A stretch of DNA of 5,454 nt from assembly GCA_035528275.1 (NCBI GenBank), contig DATKYV010000288.1, positions 1-5,454 on the forward strand. The letters run 5' to 3'. Under the pieces are notes generated by a model. That model was not told where the DNA came from and did not search any database. It saw only the letters and a program-made list of their open reading frames with translations. This document shows, piece by piece, positions 1 to 5,454 of this stretch (position 1 is the first letter of the stretch; each line of letters begins with the position of its first letter). Source of the DNA: DATKYV01 sp035528275 (GTDB lineage: Bacteria; Acidobacteriota; Terriglobia; UBA7540). A program made the position numbers and the translations under genes.

Positions 1-350
1 CCGTACACGACCTGCGGAAAAGGACGAAAGGATTCGCGCTTCGAATTCTCCGCTTGTATGCTACGCTGCCGCGGACGACGGAAGTTCAGGTCGTGGGGAA
101 GCAACTCCTGCGCAGCGGCACATCGGTCGGCGCCCATCACCGCGAGGCGTACCGCGCCCGTTCCACCGCAGAGTTCGTGAGCAAACTCGAGAGCGGACTT
201 CAAGAATTGGAGGAGACAACCTACTGGCTTGAGCTGCTCGTAGACGGCGGGCTCGTGGCTAAAGATCGACTGCGAAAGTTATTTCAGGAGGCAGAGGAAC
301 TAACAGCCATTCTCGTAGCCTCGGTCAAAACCGCCAAGCGCCAGAGCTGA
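1..350 (+). CDS. Four-helix-bundle protein (S23/IVS-type family), 5'-truncated by the window edge
   Basis: The frame is open from the first complete codon (position 3) to TGA at 348-350, giving 115 visible residues. The visible N-terminus (VHDLRKRTKGFALRILRLY) already matches the first conserved helix of the family, so the true start lies a few codons before the window. The TTG at 54 would cut this helix off and is unlikely to be the start. Conserved stretches are GKQLLRSGTSVGAHHREA, the RARSTAEFVSKL segment and the ELEETTYWLELL helix, ending with an EELTAILVASVKTAK helix. This is the all-helical fold first noticed in proteins encoded in 23S rRNA intervening sequences; free-standing copies are common in several phyla. 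Molecular function is unknown, and a nucleic-acid or partner-binding role is only inferred from charge and fold. The family is related in fold to the Avd accessory protein of diversity-generating retroelements, but no reverse transcriptase is visible here. Family assignment is firm; role is not. Confidence 0.88.
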   Translation, partial: VHDLRKRTKGFALRILRLYATLPRTTEVQVVGKQLLRSGTSVGAHHREAYRARSTAEFVSKLESGLQELEETTYWLELLVDGGLVAKDRLRKLFQEAEELTAILVASVKTAKRQS

Positions 351-360
351 GGCGGGCGGC

Positions 361-388
361 CTGTCATTTTCCGTTCATCGTTCATAAT
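361..388 (+). promoter_or_regulatory. Candidate sigma70-type promoter for the lactate permease gene
   Basis: CTGTCA at 361-366 matches the TTGACA -35 consensus at 4 of 6 positions. CATAAT at 383-388 matches TATAAT at 5 of 6. The spacer is 16 bp. Transcription would start near 395, giving a leader of about 25 nt before the ATG at 420. It lies in the only gap between the four-helix-bundle gene and the permease gene. Both hexamers are imperfect and such matches arise by chance, so this is tentative. The palindrome at 391-404 overlapping the predicted start adds some support. Confidence 0.35.
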
Positions 389-415
389 TTCCGTCAGCTG
401 ACGGATTCATCGTTC
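372..415. repeat. Short heptamer-type direct repeats flanking the palindrome
   Basis: CGTTCAT occurs twice in tandem at 372-378 and 379-385. The 10-mer TTCATCGTTC at 374-383 recurs exactly at 406-415, 32 bp downstream. The 20-bp segment between the two repeat blocks (386-405) contains the palindrome. It could be a remnant of a 7-bp tandem repeat tract or paired protein-binding sites. The repeats are exact but short, so the function is open. Confidence 0.5.
391..404. promoter_or_regulatory. Perfect 14-bp palindrome, possible operator upstream of the permease
   Basis: CCGTCAGCTGACGG equals its own reverse complement over all 14 bases. It ends 15 bp before the permease ATG and overlaps the predicted transcription start of the candidate promoter. 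A repressor bound there would block initiation. As RNA it could form a 5-bp stem with an AGCU loop. No T-run follows, so a terminator is unlikely. Lactate permease genes are often controlled by GntR-type (LldR) or LysR-type regulators, but this sequence does not match an operator I recognise and no regulator gene is in the window. Confidence 0.4.
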
Positions 416-419
416 CGAA

Positions 420-2012
420 ATGTGGTCTCAACCTCTCAACCCGCTTGGCATCATGGCGCTCTCGGCGCTGGCCGCGGCCGTGCCCCTGGTCGTCCTGCTG
501 GTTCTGATGGGCGGTCTGCGCAAGCCCGGATGGGTGTCCGCGGCCTGGGGGCTCGCCACCGCCACGGCGCTCGCCGTGGTGATCTGGCGCATGCCGCCCG
601 CCTACGCAATCTGGAGCGCGGTCTACGGGGTCGTTTTCGCCATTTGGCCGATCTTGTGGATTGTCCTCGCGGCACTCTGGCTCTACAACCTCGCGGTTGA
701 CACCGGCAGGTTCGACCTCCTGCGGCGCTGGATGGCCGAGCACGCCTCCGGAGATACGCGCATTCAGGCGATTCTGGTGGCGTTCTGCTTTGGAGCCCTG
801 CTCGAGGGCATGGCGGGGTTCGGAGCGCCGGTGGCCGTGGCGGCATTCCTCCTGGTGGGCTTGGGATTCAGCGCCCGCAAGGCGGTCACCGTATCGTTGA
901 TTGCCAACACCGCCCCGGTGGCCTTCGGCAGCCTGGGCATTCCCATCGTCGCGCTGGCGGGCGTGACCGGCCTCGACCAGATGAAGCTCTCCGCGATGGT
1001 TGGCCGCCAGCTTCCCTTTTTGTCGCTGATCCTTCCCGGATACCTGGTGTGGGTAGTCGCCGGGAAGAAAGGTTTGAAGGAAACCTGGCCGGCGGCGCTG
1101 GTGGGCGGCGCAAGCTTTGCGTTGGCGCAGTTCGTTGTCTCAAATTTCTGGGGGCCGTACGCCGCCGACATCATCGCCGCCCTCACATCGATCGCGGCGT
1201 TGCTGGCGTTCCTCCGGTTCTGGAACCCTCCGGTATCCGGGGAGACGGCCGAACCGTCCTCGACTGCGGACGCGGCGCTTTCGACCGGAGAGGTCGTCGG
1301 CGCCTGGGCACCCTGGGTGATCCTCGCCATCGTCATGATCGCGTGGTCCCTCTTCGAACTCTTCCATGTCGGCCAAATCTCCATTCCGGTCACAGGCATT
1401 CACAACAAAATCTTTATTTCGCTCTATCACCAACCCTACGCGGCCGTTTACACCTTTCAGCCCCTGGCGGCGGGGACTGCCGCATTCACTGCCACCGTCA
1501 TCACGGCATTCTTCTTCGGCGCCTCTCCGCGGGTCTTCTTCAACTCGGGCTTGACAGCCCTTCGGCAATTGCGTCTCCCCGCACTCACGGTGGGTCTGAT
1601 CGTGGCGCTGGCGTATCTTTACAACTATTCGGGGATGGCCTACACGATGGGCGCGGCGCTCGCGGCGCTAGGCGGCGCATTTCCGTTGGTCAGCGGTTTT
1701 CTCGGCTGGATCGCCTGTTTCCTAAGCGGGAGCGACACGGCCAGCAACCTGCTCTTCGGGAATTTGCAGGTGGCCGCCGCACACCAGATTGGAGTCAATC
1801 CTGTTTTGCTCGCGGCCACCAATTCCTCCGGCGCCGTCACCGGGAAGATGATCTCGCCGCAGAACATCGCCGTGGGCGTGACGACCGTGGGACTGGCGGG
1901 ACAGGAAGGAGACGTCCTGCGCAGCACGTTCTGGCACAGCGTTATCCTGGCGACCTTCCTGAGCCTGCTGGCGTTCGCCCAGGCGTATTGGCTGAAGTGG
2001 ATGGTGCCGTAA
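420..2012 (+). CDS. lctP: L-lactate/glycolate permease, LctP family
   Basis: This is an inner-membrane transporter of the lactate permease family (LldP/GlcA/LctP), which takes up lactate and related 2-hydroxy acids with protons. The 530 residues compare with about 550 in E. coli LldP and align end to end from memory. The N-terminus resembles the LldP start, the conserved glycine-rich core FGALLEGMAGFGAPVAV is at about 124-140, NTAPVAFGSLGIPI at 163-176, GRQLPF at 195-200, KETWPA at 220-225, SGSDTASNLLFGNLQ at 436-450, GKMISPQNIA at 475-484, and the C-terminus QAYWLKWMVP matches LldP closely. A dozen or so hydrophobic segments are visible, with a hydrophilic loop around 270-292. ATG 420 is chosen because the family N-terminus starts there; there is no clear Shine-Dalgarno sequence before it. 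The next Met (residue 12) would lose conserved residues. No LldD, LutABC or regulator gene adjoins it, so the substrate (lactate or glycolate) cannot be settled from context. Confidence 0.95.
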   Translation: MWSQPLNPLGIMALSALAAAVPLVVLLVLMGGLRKPGWVSAAWGLATATALAVVIWRMPPAYAIWSAVYGVVFAIWPILWIVLAALWLYNLAVDTGRFDLLRRWMAEHASGDTRIQAILVAFCFGALLEGMAGFGAPVAVAAFLLVGLGFSARKAVTVSLIANTAPVAFGSLGIPIVALAGVTGLDQMKLSAMVGRQLPFLSLILPGYLVWVVAGKKGLKETWPAALVGGASFALAQFVVSNFWGPYAADIIAALTSIAALLAFLRFWNPPVSGETAEPSSTADAALSTGEVVGAWAPWVILAIVMIAWSLFELFHVGQISIPVTGIHNKIFISLYHQPYAAVYTFQPLAAGTAAFTATVITAFFFGASPRVFFNSGLTALRQLRLPALTVGLIVALAYLYNYSGMAYTMGAALAALGGAFPLVSGFLGWIACFLSGSDTASNLLFGNLQVAAAHQIGVNPVLLAATNSSGAVTGKMISPQNIAVGVTTVGLAGQEGDVLRSTFWHSVILATFLSLLAFAQAYWLKWMVP

Positions 2013-2062
2013 CTTCCACCGTGAGCGTGGCAAGCGGCCTGGTGTTGAGCCAACCGGTCATA

Positions 2063-2080
2063 TCGAAGTCGAACCTTCGA
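2063..2080. other. Small intergenic hairpin downstream of the permease gene
   Basis: TCGAAG at 2063-2068 pairs with CTTCGA at 2075-2080 around a 6-nt loop. No T-run follows (the next bases are ACCCGAGG), so this does not qualify as a rho-independent terminator. A short direct repeat, TCGAACC at 2069-2075 and 2077-2083, overlaps it. It could aid rho-dependent termination or have no function. The rest of the 2013-2177 gap holds no coding region I can support. Confidence 0.25.
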
Positions 2081-2102
2081 ACCCGAGGCCCTTTCGCCAA
2101 AA

Positions 2103-2131
2103 TTGAAATTGTCTCCATGATAGGTTAGGCT
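2103..2131 (+). promoter_or_regulatory. Weak candidate promoter for the UbiA-DUF362-sulfatase-fold gene group
   Basis: TTGAAA at 2103-2108 matches the -35 consensus at 5 of 6. At 17 bp spacing TAGGCT (2126-2131) keeps only the first, second and last positions of TATAAT. A promoter is expected in this 165-bp gap if the downstream genes form their own unit, but the -10 match is poor and the call is weak. Confidence 0.18.
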
Positions 2132-2177
2132 TCAATTCGGGAATTGCGATTTGGGGCCACGGGAGCGGAGATCTCGT

Positions 2178-3128
2178 GTGCCGAGACGGAGATTTTGTTT
2201 GGAGCCGCCCACCCCTTCAACGACTTCCGCCCAGGCGAGCGTTCAGGCCTCGGGCTCGACTGTTGGCGCTTTGCTGGAAGCCATCCGCCCCGCCCAGTGG
2301 GTGAAGAACGGTTTCGTCTTCGCCGCCTTGATTTTTTCCCGCAGCGTATTGGACTGGCATCGAACAACGATGGTGGTTCTCGCGGTTGCCATTTTCTGTG
2401 CGATCTCCAGCGCCGCGTACTTGCTCAACGACATCCTCGACGCCCCCGAAGACCAGCAGCACCCCCTCAAGAAGCTCAGGCCGGTGGCCTCGGGCCGCCT
2501 TAGCGGTCGCACGGCAGGGTCGGTAGCCGCGCTGCTGGCGACGGTCGCTCTGGGAGGAGCCTGGGCTCTCGACCGCGAATTTTTCCTGGTGGTGGCGACG
2601 TACGCGAGCGTCAATCTCCTTTATTCGCTTTTCTTGAAGCACGTCGTGCTGGTGGATATTTTCGTGATTGCCGCCGGATTCGTTCTGCGTGTGTTGGGCG
2701 GCGGTGTGGTCATCCACGTGGAGATCTCCGCCTGGCTGATTGTCTGCACCACTCTGCTGGCTCTTTTCCTGGCGCTCACCAAGCGCCGGCACGAGCTGGT
2801 CCTGTTGGGCGATAACGCATCCGACCACCGGTCGAGCCTGGCGAACTACAGCCCCTACTTCCTCGACCAACTGATCGCCGTGGTGACAGCCTCGACGCTG
2901 ATGTCCTATTCGCTGTACACTCTTTCCGAGGACGTAGCCAGAAAATTTCCCGGAAAGCGGCTGGAATTGACTATTCCGTTCGTCCTATTCGGGATTTTTC
3001 GCTATCTTTACCTGGTGCACCAGCACCAGGAGGGAGGAAATCCCACGCGGCTGCTGTTTACCGATGGGGTTCTGCTCTCGGTGGTGTTGTTTTGGGCGGC
3101 GTCGGTGATTTTCATCATCTATTTGTAG
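2178..3128 (+). CDS. UbiA-family polyprenyl-phosphate transferase, decaprenyl-phosphate phosphoribosyltransferase-like
   Basis: This is a polytopic membrane enzyme of the UbiA superfamily. It most resembles decaprenyl-phosphate 5-phosphoribosyltransferase (mycobacterial Rv3806c), which moves 5-phosphoribose from PRPP to a polyprenyl phosphate. Numbered from GTG 2178 (316 aa, against about 300 for Rv3806c): AIRPAQWVKN (35-44) is the signature opening; NDILDAPED (84-92) is the first Asp-rich metal/diphosphate motif, followed by HPLKKLRPVASG; YSLFLKHVVLVDI (149-161) is the second motif, followed by a Gly-rich LRVLGGG; KRRHEL (202-207) matches the KRxxEL element of the DPPR branch. About nine hydrophobic segments are visible. 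GTG 2178 has GGAG seven bases upstream. TTG 2199 also has GGAG seven bases upstream and would remove seven residues; TTG 2151 is open too. The first 30 residues are low-complexity, rich in Ser/Thr/Pro. DprE1/DprE2 epimerase partners are not in the window, so the sugar actually transferred is uncertain. Confidence 0.88.
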   Translation: MPRRRFCLEPPTPSTTSAQASVQASGSTVGALLEAIRPAQWVKNGFVFAALIFSRSVLDWHRTTMVVLAVAIFCAISSAAYLLNDILDAPEDQQHPLKKLRPVASGRLSGRTAGSVAALLATVALGGAWALDREFFLVVATYASVNLLYSLFLKHVVLVDIFVIAAGFVLRVLGGGVVIHVEISAWLIVCTTLLALFLALTKRRHELVLLGDNASDHRSSLANYSPYFLDQLIAVVTASTLMSYSLYTLSEDVARKFPGKRLELTIPFVLFGIFRYLYLVHQHQEGGNPTRLLFTDGVLLSVVLFWAASVIFIIYL

Positions 3129-3144
3129 GCAGGGCAGAAATTCC

Positions 3145-4233
3145 ATGCAACGCTCGCGCGTCGCCGTGCTCAAGACCAGCGCGGCGACCGTTCTCGACGA
3201 TTACAAACGCCTGATGCGCCTGGCGGGTTACACCGAATTCCTGCCGCGCGACCGCGAAACCGCGCTCAAAATCAACATCTCGTGGCATTTCTTCTACCCG
3301 GCGTGTTCCACAACTCCCTGGCAGCTTGACGGCGTCATCGCCACGCTCCTCGAAGACGGCTACGCGAAGGAGCGCCTCTACGGATGCCACAACCGCACGG
3401 TGGTGGTCAGCGCCAAGCGCGGCGAAGTGGTCAACAAACACAAACAGGTGGTGGTCGACAAATACGGCCTGCGCAACATTCACCTCTACGAGAAAAGCGA
3501 GCCCTGGGTCCGCTATGAGCCGAAAGCCAAAATGCTGGTCCTGGATTCGATCTACCCGGACGGGATTCGCATTCCCAAGCGCTTGATCGGCTCAAACGTC
3601 ATTCACTTGCCAACCCTCAAAACCCACGTCTTCACTCGCATCACCGGCGCCATGAAGAACGCATTCGGCGGACTGCTCTTCGAGAAACGCCACTGGACCC
3701 ACAGCGTCATTCACGAGACGCTGGTGGATCTGCTGGCCATTCAGAAGGAGATCCACCCCGGCATCTTCGCGGTCATGGACGGCACGTTCGCCGGCGACGG
3801 CCCCGGCCCGCGCTGCATGGTGCCCCACGTCAAGGACTACATTTTGGCCAGCGGCGACATGGTGGCCATTGACGCCGTGGCGGCGAAAATGATGGGCTTT
3901 GACCCGCTTTCCATCAAGTTCATCCGCTTGGCGCACGAAAAGGGATTGGGCTGCGGCGATGTGCGGGAAATCGAAATTGTCGGTGAAGACATTTCCGCGG
4001 TCAACTTCCATTTCAACGGGTCGAGCGACACCTTCGCCAGCCGCGGGCAGAAGTTGATCTACTGGGGGCCGCTCAAACCCCTGGAAAAATTCCTCCTTCG
4101 CACCGCGCTGGCGCCGTGGTCCTACGCGGCATCGTTCCTCTATCATGACGTATACTGGTATCCCTTTGTGGGGCGCTCTCGCGTCAAAGAAGCCCTCCAG
4201 ACTGAGTGGGGACAGCTCTTCACGAAGTACTAG
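3145..4233 (+). CDS. DUF362 domain-containing protein
   Basis: This 362-residue protein belongs to the DUF362 family, whose biochemical role is not well defined; many relatives carry a 4Fe-4S ferredoxin domain. Family hallmarks are NVIHLPTLKTH (151-161) followed by TGAMKNAFGG (167-176), VMDGTFAGDGPGPR (210-223), ILASGDMVAIDAVAAKMMG (233-251) and the late GLGCGD (267-272). Only four cysteines are present (54, 81, 224, 270) and they are far apart, so no ferredoxin cluster motif exists here. The C-terminal 60 residues are rich in aromatic and hydrophobic residues (for example APWSYAASFLYHDVYWYPF) and may contact the membrane. There is no signal peptide, so it is probably cytoplasmic. ATG 3145 lies 16 bp after the UbiA-family stop, with a weak AGGG upstream, so co-transcription is very likely. 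I infer, from position only, a role linked to the polyprenyl-lipid product of the upstream gene. Confidence 0.88.
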   Translation: MQRSRVAVLKTSAATVLDDYKRLMRLAGYTEFLPRDRETALKINISWHFFYPACSTTPWQLDGVIATLLEDGYAKERLYGCHNRTVVVSAKRGEVVNKHKQVVVDKYGLRNIHLYEKSEPWVRYEPKAKMLVLDSIYPDGIRIPKRLIGSNVIHLPTLKTHVFTRITGAMKNAFGGLLFEKRHWTHSVIHETLVDLLAIQKEIHPGIFAVMDGTFAGDGPGPRCMVPHVKDYILASGDMVAIDAVAAKMMGFDPLSIKFIRLAHEKGLGCGDVREIEIVGEDISAVNFHFNGSSDTFASRGQKLIYWGPLKPLEKFLLRTALAPWSYAASFLYHDVYWYPFVGRSRVKEALQTEWGQLFTKY

Positions 4234-4239
4234 AACGGT

Positions 4240-4299
4240 ATGTTGAGGCCGAGGGCCGATAGCGCTGACAGAAACGCTTACTCCGGGAGACCGACATAG
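4240..4299 (+). other. Possible 19-codon leader ORF overlapping the next start (TAGTG)
   Basis: ATG 4240 opens a 19-residue frame ending in TAG at 4297-4299, whose last base is the first base of the GTG start at 4299. Such overlap can couple translation of a downstream gene. The frame has no convincing ribosome-binding site and its length is within chance expectation. The downstream GTG has its own GGGAG, so coupling is not required. It is listed as a low-confidence possibility. Confidence 0.12.
4285..4289 (+). promoter_or_regulatory. Shine-Dalgarno sequence fixing the GTG 4299 start
   Basis: GGGAG ends nine bases before GTG 4299. An in-frame TGA at 4266-4268 and the absence of other start codons between it and 4299 make this the natural start for the membrane sulfatase-fold gene. 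Confidence 0.6.
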
Positions 4300-5454
4300 T
4301 GTCTGGAGAACGGAATTCCCACCGAGAAGGCGAGCTGGTGGCGCGATTCTCCCTGGTGGGCGCGACGCTGGGACTGGTCCTCGGCATTTTCGAAGCCGCG
4401 CTGCTTTACTTCGTGCCCTGGCTACCCACGCTCGTCGAACCCGACGTGGGCTATGTCATCTGGTTTCTCGCTCCGTTGCTGAACCTGCTGGCCTACGCTC
4501 TGCTAGGCGCGGCGCTGGGATGCCTCGCTTCACTCGGAAGAGCTTCGAGTTCCGATAGAAGCATGGCGCTGGCCGCTGCATTGTTGGGTGTGGCAGGGGC
4601 CCACGTCGCAATGGCTATCGTGCTGGTGCACGTCTGGACGAGGAACGTCAACGCGTTGGGGAAACTTACGACGCCCCTCACGTGGTTCGGCATGATCTCG
4701 GGCGCCGCATTTCTCATCGCCAGCATTCTTCGCCGGCACGCTCCCCGGATGTTCGACACCGCGACGCGCTGGCCGGTCAGGCCGGTTTCAAGAGCGCTCC
4801 TCGGGGTGACGGCGATTCTGGTCGCAGCCCTGGGCCTTCATCAGTTGCACCGTGTCGGCTTGCCATTCTTCGAACAAGCAAGCGCGGCCAATTCCGCACG
4901 CCAGCCCAACATTATCCTCATCACTTTGGACACCGTGCGCGCCGACCACCTCTCCGCGTACGGCTACGAGCGATTGACAACCCCCAACCTTGACCGCCTG
5001 GCCGAGCGAGGCGTTCTGTTTGAGGAGGCCGTGGCCGCCTCGTCGTGGACGCTGGCGAGCCACGGCTCCATCCTCACGGGTCTGCTGCCTCACCAGCATG
5101 AGGGAAACATCTATGAACCTCTGGACGAAGCGCCGCGCACGTTGGCGGAGATTCTCCATGCCCAGGGTTACGAGACGGCGGGATTCAATGCCAACAATGC
5201 TTACGGCCAGGGAAGCTGGGGGCTGGGCCAGGGCTTCGAAATCTATGATGACAGCCGGTCAATGGTACGGCACAATCTGCTGCGGACACTCGTGGACCGC
5301 ACAGTTTTCCGGCCGACGCGGCATTATCTGATGCCCCAGGGGTTGAACAGTTACCGGCGCAACGCCGCGGATGTGAACCAGGACGTCGTTCGATGGTTCA
5401 GGCATCGCAGCAGCCGCCCCTTCTTCCTCTTTATCAACTACTTCGACGCGCACG
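4299..5454 (+). CDS. Membrane-anchored sulfatase/alkaline-phosphatase-superfamily protein, 3'-truncated by the window edge
   Basis: The frame runs from GTG 4299 without a stop to the last base, giving 385 complete codons. The N-terminal ~185 residues hold five predicted membrane segments (about 17-39, 51-76, 89-113, 124-144, 165-183). After a short linker the sulfatase fold begins at QPNIILITLDTVRADHLSAYGY (202-223), with Asp211 as probable metal ligand and the usual TPNLDRLAERGVLF segment following. The nucleophile region is SSWTLASHGSILTGLLP: Thr251 sits where Cys or Ser of the C/S-x-P-x-R sulfatase motif falls, and His255 replaces Arg. This favours a Thr-nucleophile phosphohydrolase or phospho-group transferase, as in LtaS-type or phosphoethanolamine transferases, over a formylglycine sulfatase. 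The window ends just after FLFINYFDAH, a conserved strand in the family, so the C-terminal metal ligands are unseen. The catalytic domain is probably periplasmic. It lies 65 bp after the DUF362 gene and is probably in the same unit. Substrate is unknown. Confidence 0.88.
   Translation, partial: MSGERNSHREGELVARFSLVGATLGLVLGIFEAALLYFVPWLPTLVEPDVGYVIWFLAPLLNLLAYALLGAALGCLASLGRASSSDRSMALAAALLGVAGAHVAMAIVLVHVWTRNVNALGKLTTPLTWFGMISGAAFLIASILRRHAPRMFDTATRWPVRPVSRALLGVTAILVAALGLHQLHRVGLPFFEQASAANSARQPNIILITLDTVRADHLSAYGYERLTTPNLDRLAERGVLFEEAVAASSWTLASHGSILTGLLPHQHEGNIYEPLDEAPRTLAEILHAQGYETAGFNANNAYGQGSWGLGQGFEIYDDSRSMVRHNLLRTLVDRTVFRPTRHYLMPQGLNSYRRNAADVNQDVVRWFRHRSSRPFFLFINYFDAH

Noticed and set aside
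1..350. Possible link to a diversity-generating retroelement or an rRNA intervening sequence
   Set aside because: The four-helix-bundle fold is shared with Avd and IVS proteins, but no reverse transcriptase, template repeat or rRNA sequence is visible here.
351..371. Possible rho-independent terminator after the four-helix-bundle gene
   Set aside because: The GC-rich stretch before the short TTTT does not form a convincing stem.
764..1399. Antisense open frame of 211 codons within the permease gene
   Set aside because: No recognisable domain and no ribosome-binding support; antisense open frames are common opposite GC-rich genes.
2069..2084. TTCGAACCC-like stretch resembling a tRNA T-arm
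   Set aside because: No acceptor, D-arm or anticodon arm can be built around it on either strand; it is part of a small hairpin and direct repeat.
1049..2128. Long + strand open frame (359 codons) overlapping the permease gene
   Set aside because: It lies in another frame of a strongly supported permease. Its translation is Arg/Gly-rich with no family resemblance, typical of a shadow in GC-rich DNA.
2217..2870. Antisense open frame of 217 codons opposite the UbiA-family gene
   Set aside because: Low-complexity His/Gln/Arg-rich translation, fully covered by the clearly conserved + strand gene.
3592..4146. Antisense open frame of 184 codons opposite the DUF362 gene
   Set aside because: A shadow of the conserved DUF362 coding frame, with no domain of its own.
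4493..5453. Several overlapping open frames on both strands in the last kilobase
   Set aside because: The real gene is the + strand frame from GTG 4299, continuous to the window end with sulfatase-fold motifs; the others are out-of-frame or antisense shadows.

Overview
The window is GC-rich bacterial DNA with densely packed genes, all on the + strand. GTG and probably TTG starts are in use. The mix of genes suggests a soil- or sediment-type bacterium such as an Acidobacteriota or deltaproteobacterial-grade lineage: a free-standing four-helix-bundle (S23-type) gene, an orphan lactate permease, a UbiA-family transferase of the decaprenyl-phosphate phosphoribosyltransferase type, a DUF362 protein and a membrane-anchored sulfatase-fold enzyme. 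This placement is a weak inference; there is no rRNA or marker gene.

Layout. Positions 1-350 hold a four-helix-bundle protein gene whose 5' end lies outside the window. A 69-bp gap (351-419) carries a candidate sigma70-type promoter, a perfect 14-bp palindrome at the predicted transcription start, and copies of a CGTTCAT-type heptamer. Positions 420-2012 hold a complete LctP/LldP-family lactate/glycolate permease (530 aa), with no lactate-oxidising gene beside it. A 165-bp gap follows, with one small hairpin and only a weak promoter candidate.

The rest looks like one transcription unit. It contains a UbiA-family polyprenyl-phosphate transferase (about 2178-3128), a DUF362 protein 16 bp downstream (3145-4233), and a five-TM alkaline-phosphatase/sulfatase-superfamily protein starting at GTG 4299 and running off the 3' end. 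The last gene has a good Shine-Dalgarno sequence and is open to the final base. Its nucleophile position is Thr within a TLASH motif, not the Cys/Ser-x-Pro-x-Arg of formylglycine sulfatases.

The working hypothesis for the last three genes is a membrane pathway that makes or modifies a polyprenyl-linked sugar or surface glycolipid: UbiA loads a phosphosugar on a lipid carrier, the exported-domain phosphatase/transferase-like enzyme acts outside the membrane, and the DUF362 protein has an unknown role. This is inferred from adjacency and family knowledge. I saw no rRNA, tRNA, CRISPR array or insertion sequence.
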